A DNA stretch of 64,000 nucleotides from SFWF01 sp045539925 (GTDB taxonomy: Bacteria > Bacillota > Clostridia > Oscillospirales > Acutalibacteraceae): contig JAZQGH010000114.1 in the NCBI GenBank assembly GCA_045539925.1, positions 1-64,000 on the forward strand, in the 5' to 3' direction. The notes under the pieces are model-generated. The model was not told the origin of the DNA. It saw nothing but the letters and a program-made list of their open reading frames with translations, and did no database searches. The stretch's first letter is position 1, and each line of letters starts with the position of its first letter. The translations under genes were made by a program, and so were the position numbers. Shown piece by piece: positions 34,301-42,412 of the stretch.

Positions 34301-34553
34301 CGAGTATGTAAGCGGTGACTTGTTCGGATTGGTATTCAATAAAATTGATCAGCTTCTTTTAAATATGGGAGAGAGAATCAGAAAGGGCGAATTTTGTGCC
34401 GATCCTACAGATGGTATCAGCATAAATGCTTGTGCTTATTGTGATTTTGCATCCATTTGCAGGAGTGACAAAAAAGAGCACAAATGCGCAATTCCTCTTT
34501 CTAATGAAGAAATTAGAGAGGCCTTGAAGGGTGGTGACACTAATGGCATTTGA
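31314..34553 (+). CDS. addB: ATP-dependent nuclease subunit AddB
   Basis: AddB is half of the AddAB helicase-nuclease that resects double-strand breaks for RecA-dependent repair. The 1079-aa protein has an N-terminal Walker A (GRACTGKT, residues 7-14) in a degenerate helicase domain. A C-terminal RecB-type nuclease carries EGKIDRVDVY and IVDYKTGKMSF (about residues 886-912), and the iron-sulfur cysteines sit at FDTYHKCSLSYLL (about 755) and CAYCDFASIC (about 1040-1049). Length is slightly below the Bacillus protein. GGTGA at 31303-31307 is 6 nt from ATG 31314. Its 3' end overlaps addA. Confidence 0.95.
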   Translation: MIEFLIGRACTGKTYQTVSKVVDASKSSKTILIVPEQFTFETERAVIKFDDAVQDNISVLSFSRLYDAIVEQSGRGGAACVTDFEKLILLKKALKVCADDLKVFSKYVGYHDFISNLNSVIRDLKFAGIDSKDIADAAESIGGFCGAKLKDISLVMSTYEALFTDKFIDPSDRLTKVYSMLENNDFFAECNVFFDSFTGFTGQQYKVIQRIIEKASDITFSFCTSSPDDTSLGVFHNINFTIGRIKSIAASRGIADFKQTLLERHFYSNSSMLALENLMSGEKIENTESLKNINIVSCDNRRDEAVAAANIIASEVAENGYRFKDFVLVARNAGDYAAYIKRQCDANKVACFMDESVTLTQTPLGIYILTLLEISRSLTTDNILKLLKLRLSGFTDEEISEIENYTFVWDLKGADWRREWELSVNGMQTGDDNEFDILRLRKINETREKVIGILDLFKNKFAGTPYERAKAVYTHLVDNKVDKHLSALCDCFEAEGDLSTASVIKQSWDCVVGVLDCMVRVLDKTDISSDEFIESLLVAAESADISNIPQMLDEVTFGSADKIRPSKPKICIILGANQGVFPKITKSSGLLAAADIEKLNSIGIYLNDDAVKGAVEENYLVYSMLSCPVDKVYVLYSKRTVSGEELEPSSFVFQLLKHFSDLTVEHFSLSSSGKYMPRTTKVAFGEIGGVDRASFEDIKESLKGFTEYSDKIEKILSATADSSFDISKQSSAKLFGDELRVSATKFDTYHKCSLSYLLKNGLRIKTLQRADLNVLQRGTIAHYVLENIISKHGKSLCELSAIQISAEVDSLINEYISAVKGSEMLMTARFAYLLQKISASVKIIVSHIAEEFSQSGFEPKFFELSIGRDGDIPQMEYTLSDDSRLCVEGKIDRVDVYKNNVRIVDYKTGKMSFVLSNTLVGLNMQMLLYLYAFIKNGKELVEDAQPAGILYMPAKGVKDKKSLKMSGLISDDESIRLAMEPDNNGRYIPKYSEKATEYVSGDLFGLVFNKIDQLLLNMGERIRKGEFCADPTDGISINACAYCDFASICRSDKKEHKCAIPLSNEEIREALKGGDTNGI

Positions 34554-37500
34554 GCCAACAAGAGAACAAAGTCTTGCGATTTTTGAGAAGGGTAGTATCC
34601 TTGTATCTGCGGCGGCAGGCTCGGGAAAAACCGCTGTTCTTGTTGAAAGAGTTGCGCAACTGCTAACAGATAAAACAAATCCTGTCAGTGCAGATAAGCT
34701 GTTAGTTGTCACGTACACAAACGCTGCTGCTGCGGAACTAAGACACAGAATTGAAAAAAGACTTAGCGATGAATTTGAACGTTGTCCTGATGATATGTAT
34801 CTTCAGAAACAAAGGATTTTGCTTAGTAACGCAAAAATATGTACTATAGACTCGTTTTGCATCGATTTTATCAGAGAAAATTTTGAATATACAGGTCTTA
34901 GTCCTTCATTTAAAATTGCTGACAAAGCAACCTTGAGTGCCTTCGAGAGAGCAGCACTGTCTGAACTTGTTAATGAATGTTTTAATGCAGATGATTTCGC
35001 TTTCTTAAACCTATTGCAGTTTTTAGGCGACGATTATGATGATTCTAAGCTTCTGAAATGCGTTTATCAGATATATGATTACAGCCGTCATATTCCGTTT
35101 CCTGAGCAGTGGCTCGATTTTGTGATGAACAGCTATAAGGAGCATATTGAGGGTAAAAGTACAGAATGGTTTGATAATGCGTTTGAACTGGTGAGTGATT
35201 ATGCGGCGGATGCAGTTTCCAACGCTAAGGAAGCACTCGCTTTACTTGAAACAAACGAAAAAGCATACGAGCAATATTCACAGTGCTATTTATATCTTTA
35301 TGATTTTTCGTCACAAGCAGAAAAGCTTTGTAAAGATAAGGACTGGGATGGGCTGTATGCTCTTCTGCAATCTCTTAATATTCCAAACTGTAAGAGACTG
35401 TCTTCTGCTGATAAAACTGCTCAAGTAGAATATTCTGTGACATTCAGAAACCTTGTAAAAAAGAATATAGAAAAAATTAAAGGCTTTGTATACGGTGATT
35501 TAAACTATATTACCAATGAAACAAGAATCATTTTGCCGCACATTGAAAAACTCTGTGAGCTGGTTGTCCGTTTTTCTAAGAAATTATATGATAATCTTAA
35601 ATCTCAAAATCTCATAACATTTTATATTGCAGAGCAAACAGTTCTAGATGTGTTGACTACCGTCTGCGAAGGAAAAACTGTAATGTCTGATGTTGCGATG
35701 AATTTTCTTAGCAGATATGAAGCAATTCTTGTGGATGAGTATCAGGATACTAATTCTCTGCAGGACACTTTATTTCATATTCTTTCAGACGGTGGTAAAA
35801 ATCTGTTTTGTGTAGGTGATATGAAGCAGTGTATCTATAAGTTCAGAGGCTCAAATCCTCTTAACTTCCTTGCGAAGAAAAATGGTGCCGTTACCAGCAC
35901 CGAGGGAAGACAACCTGCAGACACTCTTCGTATTGACCTTGGCTGCAATTTCAGAAGTAGGTCTGAGGTCTGCGAGTTTATAAATAAAATATTCGAAAAA
36001 ATACTCTACTTAAAAAACTCTGATTTTGATTATGACGAGCAGGAAAAGCTTATTCCAATGGCTAAGTATCCTCAAAATGAAGACTCAAAAGTAGAAGCGC
36101 ATTTTGTTGATTATGATGCCATAGTAAACAATACGGATTTAAGGTTAGAAAGCAAAATTTATGCTGAAGCAGAAATAGTTGCGGATATAATCGAAGATAC
36201 TGTATCCGCTGCTCCATTTTTGCGCGACGGAGAAAGCCTTAGAAAGGCAGGATACGGAGATATTACCGTTCTGGTGCGTTCAATGCGTGATAAAGGTGAT
36301 GTTTTTGTAAGAGTTTTAAAGGAGAGAGGAATTCCTGTTTCGGTGAGTGCTTCGGATGTTCTTGATTCAGACGAGGTAAGAACCTTGCTGTCTATAATTA
36401 AAATTATAGATAACCCCTCTGATGATGTTTCGCTTGTTACTGCAATGACTTCCGCTGTCTTTGCGTTCACTGTTGCTGAACTTGCCGAAATACGTTCGGA
36501 ATCTAAATATGGAAGCTTTATTTCAGCGGTAATTCGTGCAAGTAAAAACTGTGAAGATACTAAAGTCAAATTATTTTTAAGTGCATTAGAGCGTTTGAGA
36601 CGCAAAAGTGTAATTATGTCGGTTGGTCAGCTTATCGATGAGATTTTCTATGAAACGAATCTTCTAAACATTTATTCTGCCACCGAAAACGGTGATATAA
36701 AAAGGCTTAATTTACTTAGTGTACAGAACGCAGCGTATGCCTTTGAGGCAGAAAGAAAACAGGATGTTAAAGGATTTTTGAATTACTTTGCTCACCTTGA
36801 AAACAAAGATTTTTCCCTCTCTTCTGATAAAGATGATTGTGTTACTGTAATGACCATTCACAAATCTAAAGGTTTACAGTTTCCTGTTTGCATTGTTGCA
36901 AATACTTCAAACGAGTTCAATCAAAGTGACCTAAGGGATAACATCATAATGAATGAAAAGTATGGCTTTGCGCTTACCTATTATGATGATACTCAGGCAA
37001 GATGCGACAAAGCTCTTTTGCGAACTTTACTTAAAGCCGATGAACATAAGCAGCTTCTGGCAGAGGAGCTTCGTGTTTTTTATGTTGCTCTTACAAGAGC
37101 AGAAGAGAAATTGATTCTCTTATCAACATACAAAAATCTTGATAAAGAGATAGATAGCAAAAAAAGCTCCCTGTCGGTTTCGGGCTCGGTGTATAGGGTA
37201 TCACATAATCTCTTTAAGACAAACACTTCATACGCTGATTGGATTCTGGAAAGTTTATTGCTTGAGGGGTACGAAGATGCCTTGCTTGGTAGGGAAAAGG
37301 ATAAGCATATTTTTGTGCATAAATCTCTTCGTGACAGAGTAAAAACAAAAATCAGTTCCTCTGTTATTTCAGCATCGGAGGATAATGCACAAAGACTCAG
37401 TGAACTATATTCTTATCGCTATCCATATGCAGAGCTATTATCACTTCAATCAAAAGCTTCGGTCACAGAACTTGTGCATAAGGCGGATGATAAGCTGTAT

Positions 37501-38052
37501 AGATTTACTAAACGACCTGCTTTTCTGCAGGAACAAGGTCTGACTTCTGCTGAAAAAGGCACTGTGATTCATAAGATAATGCAGTATGCTGATTTTGAAA
37601 AATGCCGTCTGGATTTCGAGGATGAAATTGACAGACTCTATGAGTTTATGTTCTTATCGGAAGAAGAGGTAAAAACTGCTGATCTGTCAATGTTATCCAC
37701 ATTCTTTAATTCTTCGGTTTGTCAGCGTATACTGAATGCTGAGAGTGTAAAGCGAGAAATGAAGTTTTTAACAGAGTTTCCTGCAAATCAACTTGATCCC
37801 ACACTTAAAGGAGATTTTTCCGATGAGATGATAGTTGTTCAGGGTGCTGTTGATCTCGTCTTTAAAGAAGACGGAAAGCTTGTTATTCTCGATTTTAAAA
37901 CCGACAGAAACAAGGATGAAGAAGAGCTTATTTCCGCCTATTCGGAGCAGCTTAAAATCTATGCTAAGGCATGTTCAAAAATTTTAAAAGCTCCCGTGAA
38001 GGAACTGCTTATATATTCCTTTGCGCTGGGCAGAGAAATATCAGTTACTTAA
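34543..38052 (+). CDS. addA: ATP-dependent helicase/nuclease subunit AddA
   Basis: AddA is the UvrD-type helicase and second nuclease of AddAB. The 1169-aa protein has Walker A AAAGSGKTAVL (about residue 26), motif II DEYQDTN (about 397), motif V/VI regions VTVMTIHKSKGLQFP and FYVALTRAEEKL (about 765 and 845), and a C-terminal nuclease with GAVDLVFKEDGKLVILDFKTDR (about 1101-1122; catalytic core DFKT). GTG codons at 34531/34534 are alternative starts, but they lie in the AAGGGTGGTGA ribosome site, so ATG 34543 is chosen. It overlaps addB by 11 nt. Confidence 0.95.
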   Translation: MAFEPTREQSLAIFEKGSILVSAAAGSGKTAVLVERVAQLLTDKTNPVSADKLLVVTYTNAAAAELRHRIEKRLSDEFERCPDDMYLQKQRILLSNAKICTIDSFCIDFIRENFEYTGLSPSFKIADKATLSAFERAALSELVNECFNADDFAFLNLLQFLGDDYDDSKLLKCVYQIYDYSRHIPFPEQWLDFVMNSYKEHIEGKSTEWFDNAFELVSDYAADAVSNAKEALALLETNEKAYEQYSQCYLYLYDFSSQAEKLCKDKDWDGLYALLQSLNIPNCKRLSSADKTAQVEYSVTFRNLVKKNIEKIKGFVYGDLNYITNETRIILPHIEKLCELVVRFSKKLYDNLKSQNLITFYIAEQTVLDVLTTVCEGKTVMSDVAMNFLSRYEAILVDEYQDTNSLQDTLFHILSDGGKNLFCVGDMKQCIYKFRGSNPLNFLAKKNGAVTSTEGRQPADTLRIDLGCNFRSRSEVCEFINKIFEKILYLKNSDFDYDEQEKLIPMAKYPQNEDSKVEAHFVDYDAIVNNTDLRLESKIYAEAEIVADIIEDTVSAAPFLRDGESLRKAGYGDITVLVRSMRDKGDVFVRVLKERGIPVSVSASDVLDSDEVRTLLSIIKIIDNPSDDVSLVTAMTSAVFAFTVAELAEIRSESKYGSFISAVIRASKNCEDTKVKLFLSALERLRRKSVIMSVGQLIDEIFYETNLLNIYSATENGDIKRLNLLSVQNAAYAFEAERKQDVKGFLNYFAHLENKDFSLSSDKDDCVTVMTIHKSKGLQFPVCIVANTSNEFNQSDLRDNIIMNEKYGFALTYYDDTQARCDKALLRTLLKADEHKQLLAEELRVFYVALTRAEEKLILLSTYKNLDKEIDSKKSSLSVSGSVYRVSHNLFKTNTSYADWILESLLLEGYEDALLGREKDKHIFVHKSLRDRVKTKISSSVISASEDNAQRLSELYSYRYPYAELLSLQSKASVTELVHKADDKLYRFTKRPAFLQEQGLTSAEKGTVIHKIMQYADFEKCRLDFEDEIDRLYEFMFLSEEEVKTADLSMLSTFFNSSVCQRILNAESVKREMKFLTEFPANQLDPTLKGDFSDEMIVVQGAVDLVFKEDGKLVILDFKTDRNKDEEELISAYSEQLKIYAKACSKILKAPVKELLIYSFALGREISVT

Positions 38053-38092
38053 AACAAAGTGGTTAAGGGGTGTCCCTTAACCACTTTGTTTT
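38051..38092. terminator. Bidirectional terminator shared by addA and dpaB
   Basis: A perfect 19-bp stem (38051-38069 with 38074-38092) and a 4-nt loop start in the addA stop codon. The right arm is also the last codons and stop of the minus-strand dpaB gene (ends 38077). A-rich and T-rich flanks serve both directions. Confidence 0.93.
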
Positions 38093-38658
38093 GTTATGGG
38101 CTTTATCTGTTCGCCCTTAAGTGCATAGTTTATTGTATCTTCAAGTAGCGTAAAATCTGCTATAACTGATCTTTCTTTCGCAAAAGGTTCATCCTGCCCA
38201 AAGGGAACAAAATAGTAGTTTCTTGTGTTGAGAAGATGTCCGATATTTTTAGCTGATGAGCCCAGAGCGTCGTTGGTTGACACAGCTATAACTACAGGAC
38301 GGTTGTTTCTTATGTGTGATTTTACAGCCATTGTTACAGATGTGTCTGTAATTCCGTAGTTTAGTTTTGCTAATGTGTTTGCAGTACAAGGACATACAAC
38401 AAGAATATCAAGTAGCTTTTTAGGACCAATAGGCTCTGCTTCTGCTACAGTGTGAATAATTTTCTTACTAGTTATTTTCTCAATATCGTTTACAAGTGAA
38501 TCGGCTTTTGTAAAGCGCGTGTCGGTACTATATACGATAGGGGATAGAATAGGATATACATCTGCTCCAATACTGACAAGTTTTTCGAGTTCTCTCAGAG
38601 CACTAGAAATAGTACAAAATGAACCGCACATCGCAAATCCGATTTTCATATTTTTCAT
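38077..38658 (-). CDS. dpaB: Dipicolinate synthase subunit B
   Basis: With DpaA it makes dipicolinic acid, the calcium chelator of the spore core, in the mother cell. The 193-aa protein is a flavoprotein-fold subunit with GFAMCGSFCTISSALRELE at the start, PVVIAVSTNDALGSSAKNIG (about residue 118) and FVPFGQDEPFAKE, all diagnostic of SpoVFB. GGAGG spaced 5 nt from the ATG at 38658 selects this start over one at 38697. Its last six codons form one arm of the terminator with addA. It lies 19 nt after dpaA. Confidence 0.94.
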   Translation of the reverse strand: MKNMKIGFAMCGSFCTISSALRELEKLVSIGADVYPILSPIVYSTDTRFTKADSLVNDIEKITSKKIIHTVAEAEPIGPKKLLDILVVCPCTANTLAKLNYGITDTSVTMAVKSHIRNNRPVVIAVSTNDALGSSAKNIGHLLNTRNYYFVPFGQDEPFAKERSVIADFTLLEDTINYALKGEQIKPITKQSG

Positions 38659-38677
38659 ATTTTCCTCCTCTCCGACA

Positions 38678-39466
38678 CTACTGTGGATTTTCGGCAATTA
38701 TTTTTAGAACACACTCGGTAAGAATATTTGCAGCGGTTATCGGAGAAATTTTCTCAGGCAACGCAGCGGCGTTAATGAGACTTAGTCCTTTGCTTACTGC
38801 AAATTCAGTATCTGTTCCAACAGACTTTGAAGAAAGCTCAACTATCATACAGTTTTCTTTAATTTTGCTTAGAATATCACTAGTCAGAACCTTACTTGGA
38901 ATTGTCTGAAAGATTAAGTCAAACCTATTAACCTCATTGATGAGATTAGATATCTCTACCGTGTCATAACCGAGCGCTGCCGCTAAAGAAAGATCCTTAG
39001 CACTTCTGGCAGCAATTGTTATTTTACATCTAAGGCCTGAGAGTCTGTCAGCAAGAACCTTTGCAACTCTTCCAAAACCGGTTATCAGTATATTCGAATA
39101 GTAAAGTGAGGTATCAAAATTATTAAGGGCTGTACAGATTGCTCCCTCAGCCGTTGGTATAGCGTTTAAATAAGCAAAATCTTCCCGAGTGCTCAGGTCA
39201 ATAGTTTTATGAGTTTTGCTCGTATAGTTGTAGCTTATGATTGTCGAATCCTTATCGATGCAATCAATCAGGATACTGTTGCTGTTCGGTAAATTAATAC
39301 TTCCGTCGGACAAGGTTGTAGGTATGGGAAGAATTGTATAACTACTGATTATCATATCGGGTAATACATTTCCGTCTGTAATATTTATAACCTCGTGTCC
39401 GATTGTTTTCAAATTTTCTGCAAGCAGCTTGCTTCTTTTTGAAGATCCAATAACGCAGATTTTCAT
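38678..39466 (-). CDS. dpaA: Dipicolinate synthase subunit A
   Basis: DpaA is the NAD(P)-binding subunit of dipicolinate synthase. The 262-aa protein has an N-terminal flavodoxin-like half (MKICVIGSSKRSKLLAENLK) and a Rossmann domain with ILITGFGRVAKVLADRL (about residue 125), then ELSSKSVGTDTEFAVSKGL near the C-terminus. It is about 35 residues shorter than the Bacillus protein, mainly by loops. AGGTGA precedes its ATG directly after the hairpin at 39479-39518, leaving no room for a separate promoter downstream of that hairpin. Confidence 0.9.
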   Translation of the reverse strand: MKICVIGSSKRSKLLAENLKTIGHEVINITDGNVLPDMIISSYTILPIPTTLSDGSINLPNSNSILIDCIDKDSTIISYNYTSKTHKTIDLSTREDFAYLNAIPTAEGAICTALNNFDTSLYYSNILITGFGRVAKVLADRLSGLRCKITIAARSAKDLSLAAALGYDTVEISNLINEVNRFDLIFQTIPSKVLTSDILSKIKENCMIVELSSKSVGTDTEFAVSKGLSLINAAALPEKISPITAANILTECVLKIIAENPQ

Positions 39467-39478
39467 TATATCACCTAA

Positions 39479-39518
39479 AAAGCGTCATAAAATGTGTTAC
39501 TACATTTTATGACGCTTT
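39479..39518 (-). terminator. Hairpin between the CCA-adding enzyme gene and dpaA
   Basis: A perfect 17-bp stem (39479-39495 with 39502-39518) and a 6-nt loop follow the CCA enzyme stop; on the minus strand it ends in CTTTTTAGG. It looks like a terminator, yet the dpaA ribosome site begins a few bases later. Confidence 0.8.
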
Positions 39519-40704
39519 AAAGCTTGGTGATATTGTTTTTTATAAAGCTTAGAAGATCTTCTTTGTTATTTTTTCTTTCATCTGTTATCACGTATGATAG
39601 CAATACCTTTAACACTTTGCCAACATCTGTGCCGATAAATCCAACATTCTTGAGGTCGTCGCCGTTTAATGCAAGATCTGATATTCTGTACGGTTCGTTA
39701 TTCTTTTTGATTTCTGTCAGGAGATTAACGAAATTCTTACAATTAAAGTGGTCAAACAAAGAAAGATAATTTAGATATAATAATGTTTTATCTTCTCCGT
39801 ATTTACTTAGGAAGTGCTTAAGAGAAATTTTATCTGTTAATATTTCACTATTTTGAGCAAAGTCTAAAAAAATTAAATTATCTGATAGTTTTTTGCTCGG
39901 CTTTAAGGTGCGTATTATTGTTTCAGTGTCGTGTTTTATCAGTGAAATAAGCAAAGAAAGTTTATTTTCTTTGTCTGATTTAAACTCAGTAAGCCTCTTA
40001 AACGCCGAATTACTTATGTTAGACGGATAAATTCCAAAACTACTAAGAGCGCCGAAATTTACAAAGTCTATAAAGGAGCCGAAATCTTTTGCTAAACTCA
40101 GTTTGTAAAGCTCCTGAAGAATTCTTTCTCCGCTAACTGTACAGAGCAACTCCGAGTTAGAGAAAGTAGCGCTTAAAGTGTTGGCTTCAATTCTAAAATC
40201 AAGCACACAAGCAAAACGTATAGCACGCAGTATTCTTAAAGCATCTTCTTTAAAACGCAGTTCAGGATTGCCTACAGTTCTAATAACTTTGTTATTTAAA
40301 TCTTCAACGCCACTGTGAAGGTCAACAAGACTGGCTTCATTATTGTAGGCTAAAGCGTTTATTGTGAAGTCTCTTCGCGAAAGATCGGCACTGAGTTCAT
40401 TCACAAATGTAACCTTATCAGGATGACGGGCATCACTATAATTGCTTTCAACTCTATATGTAGTGACCTCTATGGGATGTTTGTCAATTATTACTGTTAC
40501 AGTGCCGTGTTTTATACCTGTAGGTATGGTGTGCTCGAAAATTCGTGTTATATCCTCCGGTTTTGCGTTGGTAGTTATATCAATATCGTCAGACTCACGG
40601 TTAAGCAATGCGTCACGAACACAGCCACCGACGAGATAGCCTTCAAAGCCGTTTTTATTTAGTTGTCTGATGCATTTGTAGGCGTATTCGTGAAATTTCA
40701 GCAT
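39517..40704 (-). CDS. cca: CCA tRNA nucleotidyltransferase
   Basis: This class II nucleotidyltransferase adds or repairs the CCA end of tRNAs. The 395-aa protein has the GYLVGGCVRDALLNRESDDIDI nucleotide-binding and metal motifs (about residues 20-42), RRDFTINALAYN (about 108), and the ALRILRAIRFACVLDFRIE block (about 155) typical of the family; the C-terminal half is helical. AAAGGA is spaced 6 nt from the ATG at 40704. The frame is open to 40809, but that stretch would run across the divergent murC start. It is divergent from murC. Confidence 0.92.
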   Translation of the reverse strand: MLKFHEYAYKCIRQLNKNGFEGYLVGGCVRDALLNRESDDIDITTNAKPEDITRIFEHTIPTGIKHGTVTVIIDKHPIEVTTYRVESNYSDARHPDKVTFVNELSADLSRRDFTINALAYNNEASLVDLHSGVEDLNNKVIRTVGNPELRFKEDALRILRAIRFACVLDFRIEANTLSATFSNSELLCTVSGERILQELYKLSLAKDFGSFIDFVNFGALSSFGIYPSNISNSAFKRLTEFKSDKENKLSLLISLIKHDTETIIRTLKPSKKLSDNLIFLDFAQNSEILTDKISLKHFLSKYGEDKTLLYLNYLSLFDHFNCKNFVNLLTEIKKNNEPYRISDLALNGDDLKNVGFIGTDVGKVLKVLLSYVITDERKNNKEDLLSFIKNNITKL

Positions 40705-40753
40705 TTTAAGTCCTTTCGAAAAAAATAAAGGTTTCTTTTTTGCAAAAAATCTG

Positions 40754-40759
40754 TATAAT
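40754..40759 (+). promoter_or_regulatory. Candidate -10 box of murC
   Basis: A perfect TATAAT sits 30 nt before murC, but no convincing -35 is spaced 16-18 bp upstream (the best is GTTTCT). The 85-bp divergent region also has to serve cca on the other strand. Confidence 0.4.
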
Positions 40760-40789
40760 AATAATTGAAGTAATACTTGAGGTGATCTT

Positions 40790-42166
40790 ATGAAAGAATT
40801 ACGAAGCACAGATCTTCTGCTTACTGATATAAAAAGAGTCCATATGATTGGAATTGGTGGTTCGGGTATGTGTCCTCTTGCCGAAATTCTTCATTCCAAA
40901 GGATATGTTATTACAGGCTCAGACAATAACGAAGGTGATACCCTAAACCGAATTAAAAAGTTGGGAATTAAGGTGTTTATGGGTCATAATGCCTCAAATA
41001 TTGACGGTGCAGAGCTTGTTGTATATTCAGCAGCTATCTCTGAAGATAATCCAGAAAGGGTTGCCGCGAAAGAAAGAGGGATTCCCACTATGGAGCGTTC
41101 AAAACTTTTGGGTGCTCTTACACGGCATTATGATAATGTTATAGGCGTTTGCGGTACACACGGAAAAACAACCACTTCTTCTATGATAACACAAATTCTT
41201 TATTTAAACAAGATGGAACCTTCGGCAGTTATAGGAGGAAAACTTCCGCTTATTGGAACTAACGGTCTTTGCGGAAGCAGTGATACACTTGTTTGTGAGT
41301 CCTGCGAGTTTGTTAATACTTTTCTTGAGATGTCTCCCGACATAAGTGTACTTCTTAATATCGACAACGATCATCTCGATTATTTTAAGACGATGGATAA
41401 CCTCAAGGCTTCTTTCGCTGAGTTTGTGTCTATGTCTAAACTTACTTTTTGTAATGGTGATGATGTTTTGGTAGGTGAGGCGCTTAGCAGTCTGTCAGGG
41501 CCTAAAATTACCTTTGGTTTAAATAAGACTAATTCTTATTATGCCGATAATATTCGTCCGTCACGATTTGGCTTTGCTTTTGATGTTATTAAAGAAGGAA
41601 AGCGTCTTGTTAATATTGAACTATCCGTTCCCGGTGAACACAATATACTAAATGCCCTTGCGGCAATTTCTGTTTGCGACTATATGGGAGTACCTGCCGA
41701 TGGAATTAAAACTGCCATAGAGAGCTTTAAAGGAGCAGGACGCAGGTTCGAATTTTATGGTGAATTTGATGGGTTTACACTTGCAGACGATTACGCACAT
41801 CATCCGACCGAGATTGAGGCAACTCTTAAAGCTGCCCGAGCATTAAACTATAATCGCGTTATTGCAGTGTTCCAACCCTTTACTTTTTCAAGAACTGCTA
41901 TGCTCAAGGATGAGTTTATAGAAGCACTTTCGGTTGCAGACAAGGTCATTCTTACCCCTATAATGGGTTCGCGTGAAGCAAATGTATACGGCATAAAATC
42001 AGAAGATATCGCTGCAGGTCTAAAGGACTGTGTTTGTGTTGCAGATTTTGATGAGACAGTAAGGCAAATTCTGTCAACTGCAAAGGAAGGTGACATTGTT
42101 ATAACAATGGGCGGCGGCGATATTTACAAGGTCGCTCATATGGTAGCAGATTCTTTTAATTCTTGA
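40790..42166 (+). CDS. murC: UDP-N-acetylmuramate--L-alanine ligase
   Basis: MurC adds L-alanine to UDP-MurNAc, the first step of the peptidoglycan stem peptide. The 458-aa Mur ligase has the N-terminal Rossmann motif HMIGIGGSGMCPLAEIL (about residue 18), the ATP loop GVCGTHGKTTTSSM (about residue 119), the catalytic NIDNDHLDYF region, the FKGAGRRFEFYG block and the C-terminal DDYAHHPTEI motif (about residue 327). GAGGTGAT precedes ATG 40790. It is a single-gene unit. Confidence 0.97.
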   Translation: MKELRSTDLLLTDIKRVHMIGIGGSGMCPLAEILHSKGYVITGSDNNEGDTLNRIKKLGIKVFMGHNASNIDGAELVVYSAAISEDNPERVAAKERGIPTMERSKLLGALTRHYDNVIGVCGTHGKTTTSSMITQILYLNKMEPSAVIGGKLPLIGTNGLCGSSDTLVCESCEFVNTFLEMSPDISVLLNIDNDHLDYFKTMDNLKASFAEFVSMSKLTFCNGDDVLVGEALSSLSGPKITFGLNKTNSYYADNIRPSRFGFAFDVIKEGKRLVNIELSVPGEHNILNALAAISVCDYMGVPADGIKTAIESFKGAGRRFEFYGEFDGFTLADDYAHHPTEIEATLKAARALNYNRVIAVFQPFTFSRTAMLKDEFIEALSVADKVILTPIMGSREANVYGIKSEDIAAGLKDCVCVADFDETVRQILSTAKEGDIVITMGGGDIYKVAHMVADSFNS

Positions 42167-42170
42167 TTTT

Positions 42171-42211
42171 AATGCGGAGCAATGGAGGCATTACTTCCAT
42201 TGCTCCGCATT
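42171..42211 (+). terminator. Long hairpin after murC
   Basis: AATGCGGAGCAATGGA (42171-42186) pairs perfectly with 42196-42211 (16 bp, 9-nt loop). No T-tract follows directly (AAACAATTTGC), so it may act as a factor-assisted terminator or an RNA end stabiliser. Confidence 0.7.
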
Positions 42212-42306
42212 AAACAATTTGCAAGTTTTTGGATAAAAGCAGTTTAATATATCCGTCAGAAATTTATGATGAGGATTTGCTTTTTTTCATACAAATACAA
42301 AAATAA

Positions 42307-42323
42307 ATTAAATATTATTTAAT
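42307..42323. promoter_or_regulatory. 17-bp AT palindrome upstream of the polysaccharide promoter
   Basis: ATTAAATA-T-TATTTAAT is a perfect palindrome with a central base, ending 20 bp before the -35 box. It could be an operator or part of an UP-like A/T-rich stretch. The rest of 42212-42306 shows no gene or RNA that I recognise. Confidence 0.4.
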
Positions 42324-42343
42324 CAATTTAACCAAATGTATTA

Positions 42344-42372
42344 TTGACACCGTTAACCTATTGAGTTATAAT
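42344..42372 (+). promoter_or_regulatory. Consensus sigma-A promoter of the polysaccharide operon
   Basis: TTGACA at 42344-42349, a 17-bp spacer and TATAAT at 42367-42372 match the consensus at all twelve positions, behind an A/T-rich upstream stretch. The leader to the first gene is about 35 nt. Confidence 0.92.
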
Positions 42373-42412
42373 GTACTATATATAATGGGTATGTTGTGAG
42401 GTTATAAAGGTA

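Noticed and set aside
42212..42306. Small gene or RNA between murC and the polysaccharide promoter
   Set aside because: No start with a ribosome site and no stable structure beyond the murC hairpin was found.
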